Origin: Papilionanthe hookeriana x Papilionanthe teres
Taxonomy: Eukaryota > Streptophyta > Magnoliopsida > Asparagales > Orchidaceae
DNA: 64,000 nucleotides
Direction of reading: 5' to 3'
NCBI GenBank assembly: GCA_022702705.1
Contig: CM040426.1
Location: 71,011,306 to 71,075,305, forward strand
This document shows positions 1 to 12,061 of this stretch, piece after piece. The translations under genes were made by a program, and so were the position numbers. Position 1 is the first letter of the stretch. Each line of letters opens with the position of its first letter. The notes below the pieces were generated by a model. The model was not told the origin of the DNA and did not search any database. It saw nothing but the letters and a program-made list of their open reading frames with translations.

Positions 1-2739
1 AGTTCTTTGCTTTCCAGATTTTGTAATATAAAGCAGAGTATTTAGAGATAGTGTTTCCAAATAGCTTGCTCTTTCATTCACGTCATATATGATATAGCAA
101 GTAGCGAGAAATAATCTATGTGTAATTCTTGGTTATGTTTACTTCTCATTTCACAAATAAAGAAAAGAACTTGAGCAAAATTGTGTCTAAGGAGAAAAGT
201 ACCACAAGGCAGGCATTTGATAAAATGGTTGAATGTAAAGGTACACGTGAAGAATACTTGGTTCTTAATTTCAGTGTGCTCCTAGCAAAAAATGTAAAAC
301 ATTCCAACTTCAACAGCAATTTTTAACCCATCCATCATGTAAAGCCAAGCAAATGATGAATATCTATAAGCATAACTTTATGCCAAACCTACAAATGCCA
401 CCCAATTTTATAATCAAGCCTTTTCCAATTGTGGGGAATAGAGAACTTTTATAACCTCGCGTATATAATGAATTATTTCAACCGAGTTGGACCCCAATAT
501 GTTTTTCAGTTATGGGTTTTTTTTAACATAAAAACTCTGATGAATTCAATAAAAAACTCTTCTTTCATAAATGTCTAAGCTAGATTTTCATACAAAGATA
601 AAACATAAGACTCTTATTTTAACATTATAAATTTTCTAGCACGCAATAACTACTGTTACTACCAGTACTACTACTACTGCTATTAGTATTAATAGTAGTA
701 ATATTACTACTACTATTCTTTTTTTATTCAAAATCCAAATCTATCAATCAACAAAAAACAAAAGTCGTGTCACACATAAATGAGTTCAGACTATTTAGCT
801 CTCATGAAAATCACTTAAATATCACTCATTTTGATGAAATCAAGAGCACTAATGCATCTGCAAAGTCAAATTTATCAAAAAAAAAAAAACAAAAAATCAC
901 ACACTAAAGAAAAATGAGAGATGCAATTTTGCATGATATGAATATCAATTTTGATCACAATCAAACCTATGCAGCCATAGTGTGTTTTACAAACAATATC
1001 ACTTGGATGTCCAGGATGACACATTTATTCACGATAGATAAGAAACAACCTAGATTGATTCAAGTAAATAACAAGAATATACAAGAAAGAATCGATGCAA
1101 ATAAAAATACGTTGTTTAAAATATAAAGTTGTTGTATGTTATATGTTATCATTAACATTATTCTTAATAATAAAGCATTAAAATCCTTACCAAATTGTAT
1201 CCTTGTTACCCAAATTCTACGTAAATCGATGATATATCCATGCATATCCCTCTATGTATGAATGTTTCTCCCTCTAGTTTACCTTGTTTAATCTGATCAA
1301 GCATTAAGTTACCAATTTGTTTTAAACATTAGCAATTAATTACCATACCAGCTATAATTAACCACATGCTATACATTATCCCACATCCACGTACGCCTAT
1401 GTATCAAGCCCAAAGCACACGAGCAAACGAAGATGCGGCCAATCTTGGTCCAGAAGTCAATCCAAGGAGTTAAAGCTTACAACTATTGAAAAATAGAACC
1501 CAGGGAAGCACCAGAGCAAGCAACCTAAGAATTGGTTAGCAACCATCTAGAAGCTCAGGATCCTGTAAGAACCAAGGCCAACTCCAAAAGGAACGAACTA
1601 CTACTTAGAGGAGTAATAAATCCTAGCAGACAATAGAAGGCTATGCTTGATCACCTTTAGATGGTTTGCCAATTTTTTTAACAACGGGGAGGTGGAGTAT
1701 CTAAAGCCACTGTAGGAACGAGTATTACTCACTTGTGATCTAACAGCCTCATCGTATTTCAGAGCACAACATCATCTAATACAACCCATGAAATGCTGTA
1801 ATGAGGCCCTTTGCAACCTAGGAACCATCGTTGCTATACAAGAATAGTGAATAAGAATTAAACATCCAGAACAAAACTCTCCTAATGTAATTGACTCAGC
1901 GAAATAAAATGAGCTCTTGCTCGCTACTCATTATCTCTCTCTCTCTCTGGAACCATCTCCAATATTATATTGTGTGGCAATGCTCATATGCTCCGCCCTC
2001 ATTTATTTCCATTTTATTCAACAATAGGTATTCCTCGAATGAGTGGTTACAGTAGGAGTCTATTTCTTGTTTCTTTTTTTGGTGAAGGTTAATTAAATGA
2101 CGCTCGAAACCATCGTATATCTGCATGCTCTACAGTCTTCATTTTGAGGAGGGATAACTGGATGTGAGAAAAATAATAATAATAATAAAACCATTGTGGC
2201 CTCATCTTGAGGCTGAAGAAGCAGCTAGTCTTCCTGGGCTTTCCAGCATGCAATAATTGAGTGAGGGTAAAGTGGATGCCTTCAGTCGTAAGAACCCTTT
2301 CCTGGGTTGTTTTAAGCCTTTTGTTAGTTCTCCCCTCTTATTGGAGCACTTTCTGTGGAAAGGAGGCTATAGGTGAGAAGGTGTTTAATGAATTTTTTAT
2401 TTCATCTTTTTTTTTTTTACTTCGTGGATTGATTGCTATCATGAACATTGGGTTTTCTATGTCCACGATGCAATTTAAGAGGTGTAAGTGCTTGGAGATG
2501 CTTATATGCCCATTAGAAGCTTAACTTTTCGCATCTTCCGATCGAAAAATTAATCGCCCACCCGATTATGCAGTAAAAGGTGAAAGAAAATTAATGGGGT
2601 CTAACATCAGTTACACAAAGAAGCAGCAGTATTTACGCTTACCCCTCGCACACTAAGAAAACACAATTTCATCAAATTGACGTAAAGAAACCGCCAAACG
2701 AAAAATACCTGAAACAGATTTCCTAGTGAGATAGCTTAC
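1..2739. other. Intron 2 of the kinesin gene / unassigned DNA
   Basis: No coding exon could be supported here on either strand. The kinesin exon 2 donor faces this stretch, so it is most simply the start of a long intron 2 that runs off the window. I looked for the expected next kinesin exon (P-loop, FAYGQTNSGKT-like) on the minus strand and did not find it. The region holds a palindromic trinucleotide tract (about 650-716), a short CT run (1930-1949) and two small open frames (914-1126, 2261-2524) that resemble nothing known to me. Confidence 0.4.
650..716. repeat. ACT/AGT trinucleotide microsatellite, self-complementary
   Basis: A run of ACT/ATT units is followed by AGT/AAT units and then ACT again, so the halves can pair as a weak hairpin. 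It is seen directly and no function is implied. Confidence 0.7.
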
Positions 2740-3020
2740 CATTGAACCCACGAACGACGCAAGCAACAATCTCCTTCGCTCTGGCCTCAAAAACGTCCAC
2801 CGTCTTGCAATCCTCCGCAAAAACCCTATCTGAGGACAGTGCACGCCTCGAATCAATTGAATGAATCAAAAGCGGGACGAAGTTTGAGATACCTACCAAA
2901 TTCGAACTTGGTCGGCTGGTTATGTAGGTGGATGGAGTTGCACGAAATCCTCCAAGGGCTTGTTTTAGATTCCTCCGGCGAAAGGGGCCGAGCCCTAACT
3001 GCGACGTAAATCCTCTCCAT
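2740..3020 (-). CDS. KIN-7O-like kinesin (CENP-E related), first two exons only
   Basis: This is the amino end of a plant kinesin-7 motor, a plus-end-directed microtubule ATPase of the CENP-E-related group. Exon 1 is 3020-2897: ATG at 3020, 41 codons plus one base, beginning MERIYVAVRARPLSP. Exon 2 is 2829-2740, beginning DRVFAEDCKTVDVF and ending in VVRGFNG. The donors GTAGGT (2896) and GTAAGC (2739) and the acceptor CAG (2832-2830) join in phase and rebuild a continuous motor-domain start, up to just before the expected P-loop exon. Arabidopsis At3g10180 (KIN-7O) has very similar residues, as I recall it. The remaining motor, neck and coiled coil must lie left of the window unless the gene is truncated. 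A large MULE begins 439 bp upstream of the ATG. Confidence 0.85.
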
Positions 3021-3117
3021 CCGCACTGAGCTGAGGAGCTACAACGAGCGGATATAAAAAGGGTTTCGAATCAGGTTCCCGCTCGATAACCGATGCACAT
3101 GTCATTCGTTATTTATT

Positions 3118-3390
3118 GGGAAATTTACACAGTTAGGACTCAATTCTCATGAATTTACACATCTAACCCCTATTTATTTATGTGGTATTAAAAATTTCAG
3201 TGTTATGTATATAAATATAAAAATTTAAATATGTGATGTATATATTTAATTATTTTATTTGCATGTTATTTTATTTGTAGGTGAGTTGGGATTTAGAGAA
3301 CATGGTTTATGTACATAGCACTCAAAATTTTTTATATTACATATCTCACCCTCAACTTTCAATATTTACACCATTTAGTCTGTTGTTAAC
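3118..3390. repeat. MITE remnants (TTTACAT-ended family), two partial pieces
   Basis: Bases 3136-3172 closely match 57351-57387, and 3313-3375 match 30106-30165, both parts of a short repeat family seen elsewhere in this window. The copy is composite and its ends are unclear. It lies between the kinesin gene and the large MULE. Confidence 0.45.
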
Positions 3391-3449
3391 AGTTTTACAG
3401 AAGAATCAACGTGGAGATCATGAGACGGGATCGTGGTGCGTGAATACCT

Positions 3450-3458
3450 CCAAAATTT
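3450..3458. repeat. Target-site duplication of the large MULE, left copy
   Basis: CCAAAATTT here is repeated exactly at 18973-18981, directly outside the two inverted repeats. Nine bases is the standard Mutator-superfamily target duplication. Confidence 0.9.
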
Positions 3459-3747
3459 GAATTTTTATTCGGTCCGGACCGCGTACGCAGCGCTGCGTCC
3501 GGTAGCCAATAAAAACGCGCCACGTGGATTTCTGGACCCCACCATGGCACGTTTGAAAAAAAAGTCTTTTTATCTCCATTCGTCGACCCGACCCGACCCG
3601 GCCTCGAAATTTGCCGAAATTTTTGCCGCTTTATTTCCCCGCCAAATCATAAAGCGCATTTTTGTCTCCATTATCTTTGTGATTCCGACATTTAGGGTTT
3701 TTGTCTAACCTACCTCGTCGTGGAGCCGCGGAGCGTAAATTTGATTT
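3459..3747 (+). repeat. Left terminal inverted repeat of the MULE
   Basis: About 289 bp that match the reverse complement of 18687-18972 nearly base for base over the outer 200 bp, with scattered substitutions and small indels further in. It includes CpG-rich GTCCGGACCGCGTACGCAGC and a CCCGACCCGACCCG run. The inner edge is where the match ends, near TTTGATTT. Confidence 0.9.
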
Positions 3748-4640
3748 CCGGAGAGACGACGCAATGAATGAGGTGGATTTTTTATTCCCGGAGGTGCTCG
3801 AGATTCTCGGATGAGGGTAGAAGCAAGTGAAGATGGATTTCGAAGATGATTATATAAAGTATTGTTTACGTTCGCATTCGTAAAATTTAGGTTTTATTAT
3901 CTTATAAGTTCCGTTTTATTTAGAGATTTTGTTTTTGGTATTATTAGTAGTTTTATTTAAGTTGTAATTCGGTATTATTCGAGTAACACCGAAAGCGACA
4001 CTCGTAAAAGTTTTCACGCTTTAATTTAATGTAGGAGTTGGCGAGGTTTTGGTTTGATTTTAATAACATTTTGGTTTGTATTACGGATTATATTTACGTT
4101 CGCTTTGTACCATTTAGTGTTTTATTTTCTTATAATATTTGTTTTATCACGGAGTTATGTTTTTCGCTAAAAAATACAACCGTAAAACACTTATAATATT
4201 TCTCGAATACAATGGCCGCAAAACAAATACGGACTTTAAACGTGTTGTATTGTAGTTTATTTTGCTCTGTGCAGTGTATTGGATGATTTTTTACCGTGTT
4301 TATGACAGTTTATTCCAAATTACGCCGGCAACGTTTAACAGGCAAATCAGGAAATGCTCTAAGAGTGTTTTTTCCTGTTTATTTTGTCATCAGAAAATGC
4401 TTTATTACAGTTTATTTGAAAATCAAATATTATCATTAACAGAGTATGAAGGCAAAAATACAACTCTAGAATAAAAAGACAATAATACAAAAATATAACA
4501 AAAATAAAACTGAACGGTGCAGAAAATACAACTCCGAAAATACAAGAATACATCAACAGTACAACTGGAGATATCTAATACATCCATCTTTACGATTTAA
4601 CTTTATTGTATTTGAACAATATCTATGTTGTTTTACTGGT
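3748..4640. other. AT-rich subterminal DNA of the MULE
   Basis: No gene seen. Bases about 4255-4500 resemble 10140-10320 (both contain TTACAG, TGTATTGG and CAATAATACAAAAATA-like motifs in the same order), which suggests an internal duplication of element sequence. Confidence 0.45.
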
Positions 4641-6235
4641 CGTATTCAAGTAACGTTCCGCCTAAGTTGTTGGAATAAAACGCGGAATATTCTAATACAA
4701 CCGCGCGGTAGTATTAGAGATATTCCGCACTCCTATACAATACAACGAGCTCGACTTAACTCGTTGTATTTGAACGATACCTAAGTTATTTTAGGGTTGT
4801 ATTTAGTGATGTGCCGCCGAGTGGTATTTTTTTAGTTGTATCAACGGCGATATAGTCGGAATTCAATAGAGTTAAATCGTAGATGGATGTATCATAGATC
4901 TCTACTTGCATTGTGGAAATATCATGGTATTTTTTTATTTGTATCGGTAAACAGTTTCGAATAAATAGTCCAGCATATTCAGTGTTGTTTTGTTATTGAA
5001 AAAATTTATATACTTATGTAATACTTAAAAGTTTATATTAGAGAAAAAAATAATTTCAAAAAATTGCATTATTATTAAAATTTTAATATTACTAATTGCT
5101 TAATTTTAATACAGGATTATAAACTCTAAAAACAATAGGAATATTACTTAGATACAACCACGCTCGGCATGAGTGGAGTTAAAGCGGTTGTATTGGAATA
5201 TTCCTTGTTTTATTCCCGAACAAAACCTAGTTGTATTGGAATATTCCGCGTTTTACTCCAACTCGTTGGAATACGACAACGAATACGACGGAGATATAAT
5301 CAAAATACAACAGAGTTAAATACTCCAATTCGATCTTATTTTGTAAACGAAAAAAGTTATATACTTATGTAATAAGTAAAAGTTTATATTAAAGAAAATA
5401 ATAATTAAAAAAAATTTCATAATTATAAAAATTTTAATATTACTATCTCGCGTAAATTTAAAAAAAAATAATACACGCTAAAAACTATGGGAATATTACT
5501 TAGATACAACCACGCTCGGGCATAGGTGGAGTTATAGCGGTCAGTATTGGAATATTCCTTATTTTATTCCTGAAAAACGCCGGTTGTCTTGGAATATTCG
5601 GATTTTTAATCCAACTCGTCGGAATACGACCAAAATTATAATTCTGATATTATTAAAACTTTATTTATATGAAAGTTTTCTATTAAAATTGCATAATTAT
5701 AAAAATTTAAATATTACTATGAGCGTAAATTTAATAACGGATAATACACTCTAAAAACGATAGTGAATATTACTTAGATACAACCACGCTGGGCATGAGT
5801 GGAGTTAAAGCGGTTGTATTGGAATATTCCTTGTTTTATTCCTGAACAAAACCGGTTGTATTGGAATATTCCGCGTTTTACTCCAACTCGTTGGAATACG
5901 ACAGCAATACGACGGAGATATAATCAAAATACAACAGAGTTAAATACTCCAATTCGATCTTATTTTGTAAACGAAAAAAGTTATATACTTATGCAATAAG
6001 TAAAAGTTTATATTAAAGAAAATAATAATTAAAAAAATTTCATAATTATAAAAATTTTAATATTACTATCTGCGTAAATTTAAAAAAAATAATACACGCT
6101 AAAAACTACGGGAATATTACTTAGATACAACCACGCTCGGGCATGGGTGGAGTTATAGCGGTTGTATTGGAATATTCCTTATTTTATTCCTGAAAAACGC
6201 CGGTTCTCTTTGAATAATGGTCGTATTCCTTTAAA
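4640..6235 (+). repeat. Palindrome array A: repeats with GGAATATTCC
   Basis: Units of about 310-360 bp recur, each with TTGTATTGGAATATTCC followed by a TTGTTTTATTCC segment. Perfect GGAATATTCC copies are at 5195, 5238, 5549, 5821, 5863 and 6169. Two of the units carry a pair of palindromes 42-43 bp apart. AT-rich spacers between them (for example 5340-5480 and 5960-6090) are nearly identical to one another. No coding capacity is evident. Confidence 0.85.
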
Positions 6236-6432
6236 TTGTCTTGCCCTTTTGAAATTCGGCGCCAATGCCTGGAAATACAACAGGAAACGAAACGTCTTGT
6301 CGAGTACTTTTCCCGGAGGAATACTACGCACCACTTTTTACCGGTCCAAAATTAAAATTTCTAGGGTTTCTGAGTATTTCGTTCTCTAGTCGAGTAGAGA
6401 AGAACGTTATCCAGCTTCTCAAATTTACGTCG

Positions 6433-6606
6433 ATGGAAGCAGAGAACACAGCGATGGAATCAGAAGATATGATGGAAACAGAGGTTCGGCTGAATGAGGA
6501 GCAACAATCTGATCAGCCTACGCAGAAGACCAAACACAAGAAAAAGAATAAGGGGACTAGCATCAAAATGGTCACCGGCGACAGTTCGTCGAGGTACTAC
6601 TCGTAA
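6433..6606 (+). CDS. Leader ORF of MULE unit 1 (57 aa, charged)
   Basis: The ATG at 6433 opens a 57-residue frame rich in Glu, Gln and Lys, with a basic tract KKTKHKKKNKG-like near residue 40, ending RYYS at TAA 6604-6606. I do not recognise a family. The surrounding 6250-6670 segment is duplicated at about 12140-12450, where the same short frame is shortened and frame-shifted. It lies upstream of the Ulp1-like gene and could be its first exon or an upstream peptide. Longer readings starting at 6162 or 6265 run through repeat DNA and are less likely. Confidence 0.4.
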   Translation: MEAENTAMESEDMMETEVRLNEEQQSDQPTQKTKHKKKNKGTSIKMVTGDSSSRYYS

Positions 6607-7090
6607 TCTACCTTCGTATTTTTATTAGAAGATATCATTATTATACTTAAACTCCAAACAATATTGAAGTACAAGCCGAATATCTGTAATATGATCCGAA
6701 TACGACCCAAATAAAATCGAGAAACTTCCAGTGTGTAACCTAACAAAGAAGCCAAAACATCTAAACACAATAATATTCATATAAACAATAAATATTACGA
6801 AAATAAAACTCGAGTGTAGAAATAAAATCGAAATAAAATCAAAAAACAACTAGAATAAAACTCAAAAACTCTTAAAACTACAATAATACAACTAAGGCTT
6901 TTATTATTATTTTGTTTTTCTACGGTGTTTCTTAACTCGAGAAACATGAGCCGTAGATGCTCGGCCGTCCGTCGCGAGGGAGGTACTTGATGTGGTCGGC
7001 CTGCAGCTCTACGAAGCCGTCATGAGTAATCTCGCCGACCGAATATTCGCCGCTTCTTCGATTTGCCTCCGTATCCCCGTGACAATATTC
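6607..7090. other. Region between leader ORF and Ulp1-like gene
   Basis: AT-rich DNA to about 6900, then CpG-richer sequence with several possible short exons. Nothing could be assigned. It is likely an intron or 5' portion of the Ulp1-like gene. Confidence 0.3.
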
Positions 7091-7094
7091 TCAC

Positions 7095-10060
7095 TCGCAA
7101 ATACTACGGTGTTGGAGGCATGACAAAATGTTGTTCAAATTAGGTGGGAAAGAGCTTAGATTGCTGCTCGATGAAATTGCACTTTTGATTGGGATGCCAA
7201 ACGGATGACCAATGCCGAAGTGGAAGCCACGTCCATCGGCGACAATGAATGCTCGTTAACATAAAGGACGTAATATTAGCGTATGCAAGAGGGGATACTT
7301 CGATCCCATTTCGAGAACCTCTACATAAAATATCTCGTCGTCAAACTTATTTTTTCCATCAAGTAATTTCAGCTTTTCCTTCGGACCTTGATGCCTACGG
7401 TGATAATTTAGAGTCATTCTCCTCATACAACCGGCTCGCGGCTCTCTCGTGAATATCTTATAGAGCGTATCAACGCAATTGCCATTAAAATCGGACTCAA
7501 TCGCTCAATCGGCTACATAAATGGGTTTCGTTTTTGTTAACGGTTAGTATCTTATTTAATCATTATATTTACTTTATTGATTGACCGGTAATGGTAATGT
7601 TACATCGATTCCACGCAGACTTTGGTTTTTGAGCACACTTCTCCAAAGGCTCTCCCGCAGCTCCCAATGCTAGACCAAGAATGTTGCGGTGGCCAAGGTA
7701 CCTTAAGTGGAACGCGTCACAAGCTGACCTATTCTTCAAGCGGTTAAACACTGAAATAGTGAGTCACTCCCAACTTTATAACCTAGTACTAGCTGTGTAA
7801 TGGTTAATAAAACATTTCATACCTTGTTGAAACTGTATTTAGGTGCAAGACAAATTCAGTGATGTTACTGCTGGTGAACTTATGTGGATTGCCAACCCGG
7901 ACGAGGGCCTTCCAAACCCGAGTCCAAGTTCAACAAACCGAACTTCTATCCCCCTCTTCACCTTCATTTTCTCGTTGGTGGAGTCGTCGCGGATAATAAC
8001 ACCATTTCTTCGCTCCTAGCTACCATGACTCGCAATATCGAAGTTATGAATGAATTAGTCAGACGCCAGGAACAATGTGTCCAGCGATATGAAGGAAACT
8101 TCGAGACCGTAAATGTTGGGTTGACGGGGATGCAGGTGCAAATCTCTGAGCTGAGCCAAAAGGTTGATAGGATTGCGCAACATTTATCAATCAATGAACC
8201 CAAAATGGCTAGAGAATTCTACCCGAGTGGCCAGCCCGAAGTCCCTGCCGCTGACTCTGATTCTTTGGGAGACACTTCGGCCGTACTCGGAACAACTCTA
8301 TCGCCGAATTTGGAGACCCTACTTGTGGAGACCCCGCCGCCGAATTTGAAGACCCTACTCGCTTACCAGAACAACCTGTTGAAGTCCCACCCAATGCAGA
8401 TGAAAATATCATGGGAGGTCACACCTCCCAATCCGGAGGGGGTGAGGAGGAGGACACTGTCATACCAGAGGTTGAAACTGATGTTCATGATCAGGCTGAG
8501 GTAGCACTATCCATACCTAGCTTGATGCAGAGGGTGAAGCGCCGACGGAGTCGGGTGAAGAAGGTTGTGAAATCACCTTTCACATCCTTTCAATTCAAAA
8601 GAAGGAAGACGGTGAAGGATACAATGCACTGAGAGACCCCTCACCGAGAACAACACCCCTCGCCGCGGACCCCTCATCGTGAACCACTAGAGAGCAAGGA
8701 ACACCAACATCTGACAGAGAAAGAGCCCTCCTCACCAGGAACAAAACCCCTTTCACAGATATCTGCATTAATTGAGAAGATTATTCAGGATGCCAACGAT
8801 GAAGAGACACCACAAAGGGATGATGCACCGGCTGGACGATCCAGCCTCACCCTCACCTCTCGTCTTCGACCACTCCAACTCCACAGAAGTTGCACCCGAC
8901 GACCCGGTACTTCGAAATCATTAGTGTTGTATCAACCGAAATTACCCGTGCCTCCCCCAATGGTATTTCTATAAATATTACTAAATTCATTTATATATGC
9001 TTCTATTTAAACATCATACATTAAATTTGAGTTCATTTGTGCACAGCGACGAAGAGTCGAGAGACATAGCAACGTATCCTGGTAGAGACCTTATCGTAGA
9101 TGACCAGCGCCATGTAATCGAACGAGCTTTTGACAAATTATAAGAAGCCGTACGTGCACCAACTTTTATATAATGTTCTTCACATATCTTTAATACATAA
9201 TCGACATTAAATGGGGTTGATTTTAATGCAGGAGTGATATTATCATAAACCAACGCTTCTTGTTGTTAGATCGTGGGATGATGGACGACTTGCTTTTTAA
9301 TGAGTTTATCGGTAATGATCATGTCGATGCCCTCGCCGCCATCTTGTACCAAATGAAGAGGATGCATCCCAATAAGTACCAGAAATTCCTTTATGTTTCC
9401 CCATTATTTTGGGTAATGCCCTTAGTTTAGTTTGTTTGACATATTAATGAATGACACTAAAATTTTAACTAAATATCGTTTCCTACAGAGTTATCATAAA
9501 ATGGAGGGCGACCCATATCAATTTCTGGGACACATCACTCCCACAACGGTATCTGACTCGGATTTTATATTTTGTCCTATTGTGCATAATTATCATCGGG
9601 TGTTGTTGGTTTGCGATCTAAAAAATAAAAAGTGGCGAATATACGATTCTCTACCCAACGACATACACAAGGATCTTTGCAAAGACTTTGCGAGTATATG
9701 GTGGACGATAATTTAATTTCCTTGACTTGTGTAGATTGAATAGTAATCGTTATATTGCACTTTGTAGATCAAACTATTTACGAGCTTAACCGTGGAATGC
9801 TTCAAGAATAGGAAACCCGCGTCATGGGGTGTGGCTCACGTCAAAGGTATTCCCGTACGTACGAACGAGCCGTTGATCTGCGGCATGTTTGTCTCGCAAA
9901 TATATTGAAAGACTAACCCGTGCTACCCCGACCGACCGGAAGCTAGAGCGAATCGGCAATCCGAAATGCCCGCAATCCGCGCTCAACTAGCATATGACCT
10001 CTCGCATGTGGTTTCCTTCGTTATTAAATACAATCGAAAAGAATCCGACGGTGATTGAAA
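7095..10060 (+). pseudogene. Ulp1-like C48 cysteine protease gene of the MULE (Kaonashi-type), broken
   Basis: Ulp1/SENP proteases cleave SUMO conjugates; copies inside MULEs have no settled role. Segments seen in order: an N-terminal DUF1985/PMD-like piece, FKLGGKELRLLLDEIALLIG (about 7132-7191); a tract PRMLRWPRYLKW (about 7670-7710); a coiled-coil region around 8030-8200; a basic patch with RVKRRRSRVKKVVKSPF (8531-8581); IGNDHVDALAAILYQMKRMH (about 9310-9370); and the protease core at 9480-10060. In the core, the catalytic His is at 9594-9596 in VHNYHRVLLVCDL, Asp at 9645-9647 in YDSLP, and Cys at 9879-9881 in LICGMFV. The usual Trp after His reads Arg (CGG). An early stop follows at GMFVSQIY, yet the expected family tail (MPAIRAQLAYDL) continues. 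Several intron edges are visible (GTGAGT 7757; TTTAG 7842; GCAG 9232). Frameshifts and stops make the copy non-functional as it stands. Confidence 0.75.
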
Positions 10061-10079
10061 TTGGTTTATTGCTTTAAGT

Positions 10080-11885
10080 CTATTGTTGGTTGTCAGATAC
10101 AATGTATGTTGGTTGTTTTGATGGAAAATTCCAATGCTTCATTTCTTTTGTCATTTTTTTGGTGTATTGGATAAATTATATCATTGTGCCTTTACTTGGA
10201 TTTGCAGTTTATTTGCGGTTTATTACAGTGTATCGGATGAATTTTTACAAGTATTTATTACAGTTTCTTCCAAATCAAGTCACAACTCCGGAATAAAACG
10301 AGAATAATACAAAAATACAACTAAAATAAAACAAGGAATATTCCAATACAACCGGCGTTGTCCAGGAATAAAACAAGGAATATTCCACTACAACCGCTTT
10401 ACCTCCAATCATAGGCCGAGCGCGAGTTGTATCTAAGTAATATTCCCATCGTTTTTAGAGTGTATTATGTGTTATTAAATTTAAGATGATTGTCATATTA
10501 AAATTTTAATAATTATGCAATCTTATCTAAAAATTATTTAGTTTCTTATAAACTCTTAAGTGTTACGTAAGTATGTAAATGCTATATATTACCAAAAACA
10601 TTTGAATACGGTGGATCGTATCTTCGAAACATTTTACTCGAATACAGATGAGCGTAAATTTAATAACATATAATACACTCTAAAAATGATCGGAATATTA
10701 CATAGATACTAACCCAGTCGAGGCATGATTGGGTAGAAGCCGTTGTATTGGAATATTCCTTGTTTTATTCATGGACAACGCCGGTTGTATTGAAATATTC
10801 GTCGTGTTCCTCCAACTAAAACGAGAACTCCGGAATAAAACGAGAATAATACAAAAATACAACTAAAATAAAACATTAGAGAGACGGGACTTTTAATGGT
10901 TCACAAGATGGAACTACGAAAATACTACAATACATCTACAAGATCTTCTTATTTATTTACGGTGTATAGGGATGATATCGGCGTCGTATTCGGGTTGTAG
11001 TGCTTGACGAGTTATAGGAACACACGGAATATTCCAATCTAACCGGCGTTGTCCAGGAATAAAACAAGGAATATTCCAATACAACGCTTTACCTCCAATC
11101 ATAGCCGAGCGCGTTGTATCTAAGTAATATTCCCATCGTTTTTAGAGTGTATTATGTGTTATTAAATTTAAGATGATTGTCATATTAAAATTTTAATAAT
11201 TATGCAATCTTATCTAAAAATTATTTAGTTTCTTATAAACTCTTAAGTGTTACGTAAGTATGTAAATGCTATATATTACCAAAAACACTGAATACGGTGG
11301 ACTGTATCTTCGAAACATTTTGCCGAATACAGCTGAGTGTAAATTTAATAACATATAATACACTCTAAAAATGATCGGAATATTACATAGATACAACCCC
11401 GCTGAGGCATGATTGGGTAGAAAGCCGTTGTATTGGAATATTCCTTGTTTTATTCATGGACAACGCCGGTTGTATTGAAATATTCGTCGTGTTCCTCCAA
11501 CTAAAACGAGAACTCCGGAATAAAACGAGAATAATACAAAAATACAACTAAAATAAAACATTAGAGAGACGGGACTTTTAATGGTTCACAAGATAGAACT
11601 CTGAAAATACTACAATACATCTACAGTACTGCTATTTATTTCTGGTGTATAGGGATGATATCGGCGTCGTATTCGGGTTGTAGTGCCGACGAGTTATAGG
11701 AACACACGGAATATTCCAATACAACCGGCGTTGTCCGGAATAAAACAAGGAATATTCCAATACAACCGCTTTACCTCCAATCATGGCCGAGCGCGGTTGT
11801 ATCTAAGTAATATTCCCATCGTTTTTAGAGTGTATTATGTGTTATTAAATTTAAGCCGATTGTCATATTAAAATTTTAATAATTA
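10080..11885. repeat. Palindrome array B: ~690 bp tandem repeat with paired GGAATATTCC
   Basis: A unit of about 682-691 bp is repeated: bases 10365-10590 and 11055-11290 are almost identical, and a third partial copy starts near 11708. GGAATATTCC lies at 10335, 10377, 10750, 11026, 11068, 11435, 11708 and 11749. Within each unit the flanking AATACAACCG motif points one way for the pair and the other way for the single site, so the array also contains inverted repeats. The near-identity of units implies recent amplification or homogenisation. Confidence 0.85.
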
Positions 11886-12061
11886 TGCAATCTTATCAAA
11901 AAACACCGAATACGGTGTTCCTCCAACTCGTCTTGCTTTGTTATCGAATAAGATCCAAAAAAGAGTTTTTTTATATTAAATATTTATAATACATTTTTTT
12001 TTAAATATACTCATTCGAATAAAGAAAAAAAGTGTATTCTTAAATTAAATTACGCTCCACT

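Noticed and set aside
9014..9253. Minus-strand frame of 79 codons
   Set aside because: It overlaps plus-strand Ulp1-like exons with readable family motifs.
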